Positions 17,274 to 26,341 of a stretch of DNA of 64,000 bases are shown piece by piece. The notes below the pieces were generated by a model. It made no database searches. It saw only the letters and a program-made list of their open reading frames with translations, and was not told the origin of the DNA. How positions within the stretch are numbered: position 1 is the first letter of the stretch; every line of letters starts with the position of its first letter. Made by a program: the position numbers and the translations under genes. The stretch is from Rouxiella badensis (GTDB lineage Bacteria > Pseudomonadota > Gammaproteobacteria > Enterobacterales > Enterobacteriaceae), in the NCBI RefSeq assembly GCF_002093665.1, contig NZ_MRWE01000013.1, positions 1 through 64,000 on the forward strand, written 5' to 3'.

Positions 17274-18287
17274 CTAGCGCAGCACGTTAATCAGCGACTG
17301 ATTAAACTTCTCAGGCTCTTCCATCTGCGGCGCATGCCCTAATCCTTTGAATTCAATCAGTTTCGCATGCGGGATTAATTTCGCTGCCTGCTTGCCAAGC
17401 ACGTTGTAATGACCCAGGCGCGCCTTCACCGCAGGCGGGGCGATATCGCTGCCGATCGCCGTAGTGTCTGAGGTGCCAATCATCAGCGTGGTCGGCACGC
17501 GCAGGTTTTTAAACTCGTAGAATACCGGCTGAGTGAAGATCATGTCGTAGATAAGCGCCGAGTTCCACGCCACCAGCTTGTGCCCCGGCCCGTTGTTCAG
17601 TCCCGCCAGCATGTCCACCCAGCGGTCGTATTCCGGCTTCCATTTGCCAACGTAATAAGTCTTCAGCTCATAGTCGTGAATGCTCTTGGCAGAAAGTTTC
17701 AACTCGCGGTCGTACCACTGATCCACGGTGCGATACGGCGCGCCCTTGGCCTTCCAGTCTTCCAGACCGATAGGGTTAACCAGCACCAGCTTTGAGACCT
17801 GCTGCGGATACATCAGCGCATAGCGCGTCGCCAGCATGCCACCGGTCGAGTGGCCGACGATTACCGCCTTGTTAATCTTTAGGTTTTTCAGCAGCTCATG
17901 GGTATTGGCCGCCAGCTGCTGAAAGGTGTATTGGTAATGCTCAGGCTTGGTCGATGAGCAGAAACCAATTTGGTCAGGCGCCACGACGCGATACCCCTGG
18001 CCCAGCAACGCCTTGATGGTGTCGCCCCAGGTCGCACCGCAGAAATTTTTGCCGTGCATCAGCACCACGGTCTGGCCGTTCTGCCGGCCGACCGGCTTGA
18101 CGTCCATGTAGCCCATTTGCAGGGGAACGCCCTGAGAATTAAAGGAAAAGTGTTGGAGGGGATAAGGATAGTCGAACCCCTGCAACTGGGGGCCGTAAGA
18201 CGGTGTATCGGCCGCCATCGCGACGCCTGAGGTCAGTGCCAGCGCTAAAAGAGAGGCGGAAAACCGTTTTTTCATCGAAAAGAGCAT
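17274..18287 (-). CDS. Secreted alpha/beta-hydrolase
   Basis: A 337-residue alpha/beta-hydrolase with a Sec signal peptide (KKR then a hydrophobic stretch to AMA-A near residue 26), so it is periplasmic. The nucleophile elbow is GHSTGG, the oxyanion segment is LMHGKNFCG, and the catalytic histidine is in GLGHAPQ; the acid is probably the Asp in GTSDTT. The family covers esterases, haloalkane dehalogenases and related enzymes, and the substrate cannot be assigned. The ATG at 18287 has AGGGA seven bases upstream. It converges on padC; no functional link is shown. Confidence 0.85.
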   Translation of the reverse strand: MLFSMKKRFSASLLALALTSGVAMAADTPSYGPQLQGFDYPYPLQHFSFNSQGVPLQMGYMDVKPVGRQNGQTVVLMHGKNFCGATWGDTIKALLGQGYRVVAPDQIGFCSSTKPEHYQYTFQQLAANTHELLKNLKINKAVIVGHSTGGMLATRYALMYPQQVSKLVLVNPIGLEDWKAKGAPYRTVDQWYDRELKLSAKSIHDYELKTYYVGKWKPEYDRWVDMLAGLNNGPGHKLVAWNSALIYDMIFTQPVFYEFKNLRVPTTLMIGTSDTTAIGSDIAPPAVKARLGHYNVLGKQAAKLIPHAKLIEFKGLGHAPQMEEPEKFNQSLINVLR

Positions 18288-18585
18288 CTAAAATTCCCTG
18301 ATAAATAGCCAAACTGAGGCATAAAACACGGATATTAAGGAGTTTAGCTTAAGGATTGAATCAGAAATCGTAACATTTTTCGTTTTCCCGCCGCTTTCCG
18401 CCCGCATTCCTGTCATGAAAAGAGCGCGTAAATTGTGAGAAACTGCTACGACGAAAGCAATAACGTGAGCTACGTTTGATAAGATGAACGCTCAAGTAGC
18501 ATATGCTGCCGTTACTGGTACCATCCTTCGGGTTTTGGGCAACTACCCTTTATAACCTTTTGAATGTTCACACTTTGCGAGCAAG

Positions 18586-19365
18586 ATGATGATCAAGTGG
18601 CCGTGGAAAAGTAATGAACTTAAGATTGATAAAAGCGAAGTCTGGCAGCAGGCGCTGGATATCCCGCTTTTTTCTGATTTTAATAACCATGAACAGCAGC
18701 GGCTCATTCGCGTTGCCACGCACCTATTGCAGCACAAGCGGCTCATGCAGCTTCAGGGGCTTGCGCTTGACGAAACCATGCAGGCCAGAATCGCACTGCT
18801 GTTTGCACTGCCGGTGATGGAGCTCGGCGCAGAGTGGCTCGACGGTTTCCATGAGATTCTCCTCTACCCCACCCCTTTTATTGTCGACACCCCTTGGCAG
18901 GACGAAAACGGCATTGTCCATTCCGGTACCCAAGTGCATGCGGGCCAAAGCTGGGATCAGGGCCCTATCGTGCTTAACTGGCTCGACGTGCAGGACTCTT
19001 TCGACAAGTCAGGCTTTAATCTGGTTGTCCACGAGGCGGCACACAAGCTCGACATCCGCAACGGCGGCGAGGCGACCGGCATTCCGCCTATTCCCCTGCG
19101 CGAGGTGGTCGCGTGGGAGCATGACCTGTTCGCAGCAATGGAAAATTTGCAGGAAGAAATCGACATGGTAGGCGAAGAAGCTGCCAGTATGGACGCCTAC
19201 GCCGCCACCGACTCCGCCGAGTGCTTTGCCGTGCTATCGGAATATTTTTTCAGCGCCCCTGAACTGCTTTCGGAAAGATTCCCGCTGGTTTACGGACATT
19301 TTACCCGTTTCTACAAGCAGGACCCGCTGATGCGGCAGATGCGCGGCAGGCTGGCGGACTGTTAA
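18586..19365 (+). CDS. mtfA: DgsA anti-repressor / zinc peptidase MtfA
   Basis: MtfA binds the Mlc (DgsA) repressor and so affects ptsG expression; it is also a zinc metallopeptidase. The 259-residue protein matches E. coli MtfA throughout, with the zinc motif HEAAH (H149, E150, H153) and the downstream glutamate region [20 protein letters not shown]. The second ATG (18589) aligns with the E. coli start (MIKWPWK) and may be the true start. It lies just upstream of tRNA-Asn, as in E. coli (mtfA-asnT). Confidence 0.93.
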   Translation: MMIKWPWKSNELKIDKSEVWQQALDIPLFSDFNNHEQQRLIRVATHLLQHKRLMQLQGLALDETMQARIALLFALPVMELGAEWLDGFHEILLYPTPFIVDTPWQDENGIVHSGTQVHAGQSWDQGPIVLNWLDVQDSFDKSGFNLVVHEAAHKLDIRNGGEATGIPPIPLREVVAWEHDLFAAMENLQEEIDMVGEEAASMDAYAATDSAECFAVLSEYFFSAPELLSERFPLVYGHFTRFYKQDPLMRQMRGRLADC

Positions 19366-19524
19366 TATCTTTGCATTTTAATATCTCTGCATTTCACGGG
19401 AAAAACCCTATAAAACGCCACCAACGCACTATTCTGCTCAGGAGATGAGCAGTCGGACGCAGGAACGCATTTTCGCGTTGACACTCCCGCTCTCGCTGGA
19501 TACTATGCGCCCCGTTCACACAAT

Positions 19525-19600
19525 TCCTCTGTAGTTCAGTCGGTAGAACGGCGGACTGTTAATCCGTATGTCACTGGTTCGAGTCCAGTCAGAGGAGCCA
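19525..19600 (+). tRNA. tRNA-Asn (GTT anticodon)
   Basis: The 76-base sequence from TCCTCTGTAG to GGAGCCA folds as a cloverleaf with anticodon GTT (in GGACTGTTAATCC) and an encoded CCA end. It appears identical to E. coli asparagine tRNA. The mtfA-tRNA-Asn order matches the E. coli asnT locus. tRNA-Asn genes are frequent integration sites, and island-like DNA follows. Confidence 0.98.
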
Positions 19601-19606
19601 AATTTA

Positions 19607-19645
19607 GAAAAGCCCGCACAAGGAAACTTGCGCGGGCTTTTTGCT
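19607..19645 (+). terminator. Terminator of tRNA-Asn
   Basis: An AAAGCCCGC / GCGGGCTTT stem followed by a T-run, a few bases past the tRNA CCA end. Confidence 0.85.
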
Positions 19646-19678
19646 TTTTGGGGATTATTGAATCCCTGGCAGATTTAG

Positions 19679-19903
19679 ATTTTATCCATAACGATGTCGT
19701 GTTGAGGGTATTGACGGTATAGCGTCAATGCTTTCAGCCAGAAGGCGATATAGATTTCGAGCGGTATACGAAGCCATCAGAGGTCTGCCACAGGCTGTAA
19801 CAGGTCAAACTCTGGGTTTTTTCCCGTGTCAAAAACTGAAATACCGCGTGGTTTTACCGGCTCCCTTGGGTACATCCAGAGCAACAAACAGCTGACGATT
19901 CAT
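19679..19903 (-). pseudogene. Relic of a P-loop nucleotide kinase (thymidylate-kinase-like)
   Basis: On the minus strand, an ATG at 19903 opens 24 codons with a decayed P-loop (LDVPKGAGKTT; intact thymidylate-kinase-like proteins have G where V stands) before a stop at 19829. A second frame further on reads FWLKALTLYRQYPQHDIVMDKI, which has the pattern of the later part of such kinases. Together they look like a frameshifted, truncated gene just behind the tRNA. The identification rests on short matches and needs a search. Confidence 0.4.
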
Positions 19904-20357
19904 TCTTTAAATGACGGTTGATATACGGTTCTTATAAACGCGTCAGCGCGAATCGGATAGAGGGCTATTATCAACAGACACTGATAAACATTCTGGCAAT
20001 GGTTCTAACCCACTCGTTTAAAAACCCAGGATCACAGCCGTTTATGGTCATAGCCCATATTAAGGCATGACTAATATCGCGATGTATTAATTAACGGGGC
20101 TTAGGGTATTTCATCTCGCTTGTTAATGCTCATATTCGTCAGCAACGTGCTGAGATTCTTAGATTACTCGCCGATATAATCAATCCCGTCTGAGTAATGA
20201 TCGGGCTTTTAAGACGCGCTTCCAAACAGTCACTGACAAACCATTACATTACTAGATGTAAAAATCTATAAATTTTAGTTTGTTTCAGATAAACCCCGCC
20301 TCCTGCATTACATAAAGTTCTACCTAATTAGTCTTCAACACTACATTAGGAAATGTC
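19904..20357. other. AT-rich intergenic DNA behind tRNA-Asn
   Basis: About 450 bases with no intact gene. A short plus-strand frame ending at about 20194 (RQQRAEILRLLADIINPV then stop) might be the tail of a lost gene. The last 100 bases are AT-rich and probably hold the promoter of the chaperone-effector operon. I see no exact copy of the tRNA 3' end that would mark an attachment site. Confidence 0.3.
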
Positions 20358-20531
20358 ATGAAATATTCAAGGAACGAAATCTCTAAAACCCGTGCCTCAA
20401 CGGCTCTTTCAGGAGTGTGTGCAACCTCATCCACAAATCCGCTGAAAACTACATTATTGCATGAGCTTGCGATTGATGGTTTTTCGTCTAGGGCTTCCAG
20501 CCCTACTATCGATGGGGCTTATCCACTATGA
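20358..20531 (+). CDS. Small ORF coupled to the type III chaperone gene, 57 aa
   Basis: A Ser/Thr-rich 57-residue frame that starts at an ATG preceded by AGGAAA and ends in ATGA, overlapping the chaperone start by four bases. The ribosome site plus the stop-start overlap suggest real translation and coupling. I recognise no domain. It could be a small secreted protein of the same system or a leader that sets the level of chaperone. It could also be chance. Confidence 0.45.
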   Translation: MKYSRNEISKTRASTALSGVCATSSTNPLKTTLLHELAIDGFSSRASSPTIDGAYPL

Positions 20532-20995
20532 CACGGATGCTTATCCCCACGCAGGTAAAACAGGCAACCACGGGCAACACTGCCTTGCTAATACACCGGA
20601 TTAATCAGGTTCTTAAAGACATCCTCAAGGGAACCGGAAAAACCCTCGGCAACCTTTCCGTAGAGGCTGGCTCAAAAGTAGTATTTGAATTTCACAACGT
20701 TCCTCCCATCACCCTTTCCTTGAATGAAGGACACATCTGGCTCCAGACGCCGCTTATCTGGAGGGACGAGTTGCATTTTGCTAAATCTGCAGGTGCCCTT
20801 CTGGAGGTACTGCAGTATCCGCTGCCGTGGGTAGTGACCGACCAGCCAGTGCTAGGTCTTCGTGGCCGGGAGCTGCGGGCGCTGGTTGATGAATCGTGTT
20901 TCGTCATTGATACCCGGTTCGGAGAACTTCTCGACGCCTTTTATTTACGCAGTTGCCGTCTGCAACAGTGCGTAGGCGAATACTCCAGGCCGTAA
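20528..20995 (+). CDS. Type III secretion chaperone, InvB/Spa15-like (class IB)
   Basis: A 155-residue protein whose pattern follows InvB/Spa15 chaperones of Inv-Mxi-Spa type systems. An N-terminal helix is followed by a beta segment ending in VPPITLSLNEGHIWLQTPL (compare MPAINIALVNEQVMLW in Spa15), a helix with ALLEVL, and a C-terminal strand-helix with CFVIDTRFGELLDAFYLR (compare FAEILHEFYQR). These dimeric cytosolic chaperones bind the N-terminal region of effectors and pilot them to the secretion ATPase. The gene lies 45 bases upstream of a giant ORF, its likely cargo. The family call comes from pattern alignment by eye. The secretion apparatus is not in this window. Confidence 0.65.
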   Translation: MTRMLIPTQVKQATTGNTALLIHRINQVLKDILKGTGKTLGNLSVEAGSKVVFEFHNVPPITLSLNEGHIWLQTPLIWRDELHFAKSAGALLEVLQYPLPWVVTDQPVLGLRGRELRALVDESCFVIDTRFGELLDAFYLRSCRLQQCVGEYSRP

Positions 20996-21040
20996 ATCTG
21001 CCAGTCCCTTCACCCATTTTCATAAAAAAAAGAGAAATAC

Positions 21041-24000
21041 ATGAACGAAGTTAACCTCCGCCGTGCGGATGTCTCCACGCAGGATACCCACACCACTCAA
21101 GCTTCCAAAATAGAACAGAACAGACAGCTGGCGCATGCCGAATCTTGGATGGATAAGCTGTCATCGGTGTTTTCGAAGGCAGTAGCTTCATTTACCAATC
21201 CACCGGTAGACGAGGATAAAGCAATGAAACAGCTGAATGATTTGTTTAAAGAGCTCAAAAATGATGCCAAAAGCCCGCTTACCGGTGGAACAGAACATTC
21301 GCTGAGTTTAAAAATCGAAATGGCTCTGAGGGAGCACAAAACAGAAGCGCAGACCTCGTTATCTGACCCAGCAACCTTACTGCGTAAGATGTTAACAGAG
21401 GAGAATCTGATTAAGGTTTCCGGTGGGCATTGGTTCGATGGCCTGCATCTTGACGTCGGGATGGATCATCTGTTCGCGCGCATTGTAGGAGCGAATCCGA
21501 AGGATGAGAAAGCGATGGCGAAAATTGAACGCATGAATCTGGAACAAACAAAACCCGCCTTGTATCAATGGTTATCAAAAGAGGTTTATGCGGCCGTGGC
21601 GAAGGGAACGCCGTCCAAAGCGGATATACAGAAAATCGGCATGTCATATATTAGCAGTGCCGGCGTCGGCATGGCGCTCGGAAGCCTGGGGCCAGTGGGC
21701 ACCGGTCTGTCAATCGCCTGGTACAGCTGCCAGATTTTAAAGCAGCTCAGTCAGGAAGGCCTCATGAATACGGTCAACTCCCAGATGAAGGCCCAGCTGG
21801 ATACGTGGATGGGGGCGAAAATGGCAGGAGGGGTTGTCTCTGCCGCGGATGACCTGGAACTCTTTACCCATCTTGGAGACTGGTTGAGCGGAATTACCCC
21901 TGAGAGTATGGCTGGCAGAATGAACACCCACCAGCCTGGAGCAACGATGGCTGATACCGGAGGAAAGGGACCCGAACTTACGTTACTGACTGCGCCGACA
22001 ATCAGTGGAGGCGAGAAGGTCGCCAAGAATGTAGATGCCGAAGGCTGGATAGCAAACAGCGTGCTTAACTGGGAAAATACGGACGTCGCTGAAAAGATGC
22101 TGATGAAAATAAAAACCTGTTATGAATTCCTGCTTCCGGAACAAGATACAGCCCCAGAGGTGTGTTCAAGCTCGCCCAACAGTGCAAATACTACCGCTAT
22201 GGCACCGCCAACCAAGATGGTGAAGAGTGTCGTGGAAGAGGGAATGGCGGAGAAAATACGCGTACTGGACGGTGAGGGGAAGTTGAAACAACGCTTACGG
22301 CTGGCCAACGCTGACACTCCCGTTGAACTTTCAAATGCCAAAGTGCCAAATAAGATGTCCGGCACGGTAGCTACCACTGTCGCACCTTCGAGGTTTCAGC
22401 TTAGACCCGAGAAATCTTCGGGCGGAGAAACAGCGGTCTCCCCGACAGGAAGCAAAATAGAAAACACGGCAGAAAGAACCAATGCGGCTTTGGCAAAGAA
22501 GCCTGACGAGGAAATGCTGTTGCAAGAAATAGGCCGCAGTTTTGTATCGCCGAAGGATAATTTGCAGGGTGTGAAAATAGTCCCAACAGGTCCGAGTTCT
22601 GTCAGCAACATGTTGACAACCCTGGCAGTCACTCTGGTGGCGGGTAAGGCAGCCGGAGCAGTAGCTTTCATGGCGCAGCAGTTTAAGACGGCCGAAAGCA
22701 AACCGACCTCTCTGTCGGAATTAGCAAATAAAAAGCCTGAGCCGGAAAATCTCTTTGTTGCTAATAAACCAATAATTTATCAGGCACTCGACTCTCTTTC
22801 CGACAATGTGATACGAACTGCCTTGGCAGAACATCCTCATGAATTAAATGAGGACAAGTTACATGAGCTTTATTCATATGCAAAAGAGGACTATGCAAAA
22901 ATTATCATTAAGGGGATTGCCTTTATTGCCGAAAATTATGTTGATAGTAAAATTATTAAGGCGATTCAACAGGCAAGAGTAAGTGCTAACCTAACTGATG
23001 ACGTTGCATTGGTCGATATGTTAAAAGATAAGAAATTTATCGTGGAAATTTCTAATATGCTAGCGAAGGGAGAGTTTGAACATCCTTCTCTTCAGGCCTG
23101 CAATCTGGAAAAACTAATGGAGCCCATCCTCTCCAGAACACCAGTAATGGCATTTGATGTAGAACTTGGTTTGAATTCAGAGTACTCAACCAGGTTAACA
23201 GACAAAATCGACAGCTATTTCTTCCCAGATGGCGGAGCAGAAGTGAAACTGGCTGCGATGAAAGCTATTAATGAAAAAATAAAATATTCGATAATGCAGG
23301 TGTGTCAAAATGAATATTCTAAAATGCATGAGGGCGTATCGAATCAACACGTTTTTAACAAGTTTGGTATGAACGACTATGAATATTGGTATACGGCGAA
23401 GGGTGCAGCCAACCAAGTTCAAGACTTATCGAGTTCAATTACAGATGCAGAACTGAATAGATATATTTTATCTGCGGCGAATAACACTGGGAATGGAACT
23501 CCTATTCCGTTAAATAAATATGCTGAGCTTGTTGAAAGTTTTAATAATGTAAAAGCCAACACCGTAGACTATTTAAAGAATTTTAATATCAATACTTTGG
23601 TAGATGAAATTGTCCTGGATGAGATAAGAAAAATACCCACACTACAAAATGCGAACCTTGATGATATAGTATCGATAAACGATCTTACTAAAAAAAAGGA
23701 TTTGAGTTTAAAAGAAGTCGCGCTAGGTGACATCTTTAGAAATTATCCTTCTTCTAGATATATAGCCATCTTTAGTAAGGCCGACGAAAATAAACCCTAT
23801 CACAAACACGATGTAAACTTAAAAGAATCATTGATAAATCTTGCGGATCGCGTTGAAGTCAGACTTGAAAAAACCATTAGAAATAATTTATCTCGACCTG
23901 ACGCTGAAAGTGTAGTGAAGAATTTTATTGGGATTTCATTTAAGACTCAGCTAATAGATTACATGAAAAAGGCGTCTGTAGAAGACTCACGAGAGTTCGG

Positions 24001-26035
24001 CCCTGCCATTAATGATATTCTCGCAGGAACAACGAAACCTAAGTTAATGGCAATGCTGGAATATCCAATGTCTAACATCATTGCACTAAAAGGAATAGGT
24101 GATCGCTATCTTGCTGTCTCTACGTTGACACAAGAATCTAAGATCATACCAAACAGACAGGGATTGGAAAATGACCAGAGTTTACAAAATTGGTTATTGC
24201 ACCACTTGTCTTTCTATGACTCTCAAAGAAATATGGTTAAAACGTCTTTCACGCCAAAAATGCTCGATCCTTTATATGGTATCACGCATTATGAATACCC
24301 GGTAAAATATAGTGAAACGGGTGATTACACGTCAGACTTGACTCAGCGTCATATTGACAGATTGAGATCCGATCCGGATGTTTTAATAAAAACTCACTTT
24401 GAACAAGAAGTTGATACTATTCTTTCCGCAGGTATCGGTGCTCTAGGGTTTCTGTCAGTGGGAGTGATACTCACACCGGCCAGCGCACTGGGGGCATTTT
24501 GCTCAGCGGCCATGGGTATGGGTATTTCAGCGATGCAAGTTGCGAAGTACTTTGTAGCAGATACACCAGATGAAAAGATGGATGCGTTGTTTGAAGCAGT
24601 AATGAGTGGTGTATTTGATACGGCTCTAGAGATAACTCAGGCGATAAAACTCTTTCGACAGCAGATGTCATCAGCGCTAAAAAGTGGTTTGAAGAATACA
24701 CCCAATAATTTCAGTCTGCCAGATTCAAAAATAAATATTGCACCTAAACCCGCAGATTATAGAAAAGCGAAACCTATTGCTGAAGGAACAGCGGCAAAAA
24801 TTTACAGTGTAGACGATTACCTGATTAAAGAATTTAAGCGCCCCTTGAAAGAAGGTGACTTCTCTAAAGATCATTTATTATTAAAACAATCAAAAACAAA
24901 CAGTTATTCGGGGGCATTGCGTGAGGCAAATAATAATGCCGTCGCATTCAACCGTCTTTACGGAGAGGGTTCATCCGTCGTCTTCATTGATAATATTGGA
25001 GATTCTAAAATTGTTTCGATGAAAATGCCTAAAATACCGGGTGAATCTTTACAATCCATTCTAAAGAATGACAATTTACAACAAATGAAAAATATCAGGA
25101 AATCACTGAGTGATGAAAATACTATACAGTCTATAATAGATCGTACACTTGCTGATTTGAAAAAAAATGGTATTATGCATGATGATATCAATCTTGCAAA
25201 TATCATGTTCAATCCAGAGACTGACAAATTCACTCTGATAGATTTTGACCGTGCAAGAATAAGCCCTAAAAAGGATGGACTGATCCCAGAACTGTCTGCT
25301 TCTCAGATGAACCCGATGGAGAAAAAGTTTAAAGCTGATTTAAATGAATTTAAACGAAGTATTGATAAACTCGAGAAACTAGAAAATAATTCCATCAAAT
25401 TGGATTTCGATAATCTGGACAGGAACCGAGATTTGATCAGAACCTGTTCCCCTCTTATAACGGCCTCCAGACAAACACGGGGAGTTTTATCCTGTACAGA
25501 GCCAAGCCCTGATTTTTTAAAACTTCCGCCTTTGGTTAATGACAGAGTACAACTTATCGATGCTGAATTCGATCGACTAAACAAAGCACTTGTAAGTCGC
25601 GATGCCAAGCCTACAAATCACAATGACATTTTCACCACTACTGTAACCACCCTCAAGGACCTTGAAAGCTTAAAAGACCCAAACTATCAAGCCAAATTTA
25701 TATTTGTAAAAAATGCCAAAGGCAATCAGCAACTAATTATCGGCGGCATTGGTAAGAAAACTGACGTAAAAACGATTTCCCACCCTTCTTTGCTAACAGA
25801 AATAACTATTGATAATAGTAATTTGGAGATACAATCTGCTGGATACATAGGTATGACAAAAAAAGGCGTCGCTTATTTACTCAATACTTCAGGACACTAT
25901 AAACCCACTTACGACCATTTACGTTCAGCTCAGAATTTTCTTAAAGAGGTTGTGGGTGTTGAAAATGTCCATAAAGTTGAGTCCTTCACTATTAAACACC
26001 AATGGCTAAAAAGGATTGATAAAGTCTTTCTTTGA
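21041..26035 (+). CDS. Giant putative type III effector with OspG/NleH-like kinase domain, 1664 aa
   Basis: A very large soluble protein with hydrophobic patches at about residues 203-232, 520-547 and 1127-1170. A kinase-like domain spans about 1245-1450. It has a glycine-loop remnant AEGTAAKIY (1247-1255), probable ATP lysine K1263 (LIKEF), probable helix-C glutamate E1295, the catalytic loop HDDINLAN (H1380, D1382, N1387), and DFD (1401-1403) in place of DFG. This compact layout resembles the OspG/NleH effector kinases. The C-terminus (about 1500-1664) is a separate domain with SGHYKPTYDHL at 1617-1627. There is no signal peptide, and an InvB/Spa15-like chaperone gene lies directly upstream. 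From about 22.7 kb the DNA is clearly more AT-rich than at the start and than flanking genes, suggesting transfer and a mosaic origin. Effector status is inference; a contact-dependent or other large toxin is the alternative. Confidence 0.7.
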   Translation: MNEVNLRRADVSTQDTHTTQASKIEQNRQLAHAESWMDKLSSVFSKAVASFTNPPVDEDKAMKQLNDLFKELKNDAKSPLTGGTEHSLSLKIEMALREHKTEAQTSLSDPATLLRKMLTEENLIKVSGGHWFDGLHLDVGMDHLFARIVGANPKDEKAMAKIERMNLEQTKPALYQWLSKEVYAAVAKGTPSKADIQKIGMSYISSAGVGMALGSLGPVGTGLSIAWYSCQILKQLSQEGLMNTVNSQMKAQLDTWMGAKMAGGVVSAADDLELFTHLGDWLSGITPESMAGRMNTHQPGATMADTGGKGPELTLLTAPTISGGEKVAKNVDAEGWIANSVLNWENTDVAEKMLMKIKTCYEFLLPEQDTAPEVCSSSPNSANTTAMAPPTKMVKSVVEEGMAEKIRVLDGEGKLKQRLRLANADTPVELSNAKVPNKMSGTVATTVAPSRFQLRPEKSSGGETAVSPTGSKIENTAERTNAALAKKPDEEMLLQEIGRSFVSPKDNLQGVKIVPTGPSSVSNMLTTLAVTLVAGKAAGAVAFMAQQFKTAESKPTSLSELANKKPEPENLFVANKPIIYQALDSLSDNVIRTALAEHPHELNEDKLHELYSYAKEDYAKIIIKGIAFIAENYVDSKIIKAIQQARVSANLTDDVALVDMLKDKKFIVEISNMLAKGEFEHPSLQACNLEKLMEPILSRTPVMAFDVELGLNSEYSTRLTDKIDSYFFPDGGAEVKLAAMKAINEKIKYSIMQVCQNEYSKMHEGVSNQHVFNKFGMNDYEYWYTAKGAANQVQDLSSSITDAELNRYILSAANNTGNGTPIPLNKYAELVESFNNVKANTVDYLKNFNINTLVDEIVLDEIRKIPTLQNANLDDIVSINDLTKKKDLSLKEVALGDIFRNYPSSRYIAIFSKADENKPYHKHDVNLKESLINLADRVEVRLEKTIRNNLSRPDAESVVKNFIGISFKTQLIDYMKKASVEDSREFGPAINDILAGTTKPKLMAMLEYPMSNIIALKGIGDRYLAVSTLTQESKIIPNRQGLENDQSLQNWLLHHLSFYDSQRNMVKTSFTPKMLDPLYGITHYEYPVKYSETGDYTSDLTQRHIDRLRSDPDVLIKTHFEQEVDTILSAGIGALGFLSVGVILTPASALGAFCSAAMGMGISAMQVAKYFVADTPDEKMDALFEAVMSGVFDTALEITQAIKLFRQQMSSALKSGLKNTPNNFSLPDSKINIAPKPADYRKAKPIAEGTAAKIYSVDDYLIKEFKRPLKEGDFSKDHLLLKQSKTNSYSGALREANNNAVAFNRLYGEGSSVVFIDNIGDSKIVSMKMPKIPGESLQSILKNDNLQQMKNIRKSLSDENTIQSIIDRTLADLKKNGIMHDDINLANIMFNPETDKFTLIDFDRARISPKKDGLIPELSASQMNPMEKKFKADLNEFKRSIDKLEKLENNSIKLDFDNLDRNRDLIRTCSPLITASRQTRGVLSCTEPSPDFLKLPPLVNDRVQLIDAEFDRLNKALVSRDAKPTNHNDIFTTTVTTLKDLESLKDPNYQAKFIFVKNAKGNQQLIIGGIGKKTDVKTISHPSLLTEITIDNSNLEIQSAGYIGMTKKGVAYLLNTSGHYKPTYDHLRSAQNFLKEVVGVENVHKVESFTIKHQWLKRIDKVFL

Positions 26036-26096
26036 TTACCAGGAAGAACATAATAGTTAAAATACTAAATTTATTTCTGGCCGGATATTGAAAGCT

Positions 26097-26154
26097 TGAG
26101 AGTTATCGTTTTCCCAAGGTGTCGAACCCTTATAAAAAAATGCGCTAACTCTCA
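26097..26154. repeat. Inverted repeat downstream of the giant ORF
   Basis: TGAGAGTTA (26097-26105) is exactly complementary to TAACTCTCA (26146-26154), with two further pairs inside. A run of seven A (26134-26140) in the loop would be a T-run on the minus strand. It may end the giant ORF transcript, but it is not a classic terminator. Confidence 0.4.
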
Positions 26155-26305
26155 TGACTCATACTAATAAGCCCTTAATAGAATATTGGATCGACATTTT
26201 TATTCCTCAATTTACAAATACCTATGGTTGGGTAAATTTGAGACGCTGTTAAATCTGCAACAGGATGAGCGGTACCAGTGACTCGCACTCAAACGACATC
26301 ACAAA

Positions 26306-26320
26306 TGATAATCATTATCA
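26306..26320 (-). promoter_or_regulatory. Perfect 7-1-7 Fur box over a minus-strand promoter
   Basis: TGATAATCATTATCA is a perfect 7-1-7 inverted repeat, the canonical Fur site. Reading leftward on the minus strand, TTGATG, an 18-base gap and GATAAT form a fair sigma-70 promoter whose -10 falls inside the box. No protein gene starts downstream: both flanking genes point toward this region. A small iron-regulated RNA is the natural suspicion. Confidence 0.6.
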
Positions 26321-26341
26321 TATCAAGCCAGTATTGGCATC

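Noticed and set aside
20632..20660. GGAACC as part of a HrpL (hrp) promoter for the effector
   Set aside because: It lies inside the chaperone gene and has no CCAC element at the right distance.
26101..26140. T-arm-like GGGTTCGACACC on the minus strand as a tRNA or attachment-site relic
   Set aside because: The stem is imperfect and does not match the tRNA-Asn 3' end, so no att repeat can be claimed.
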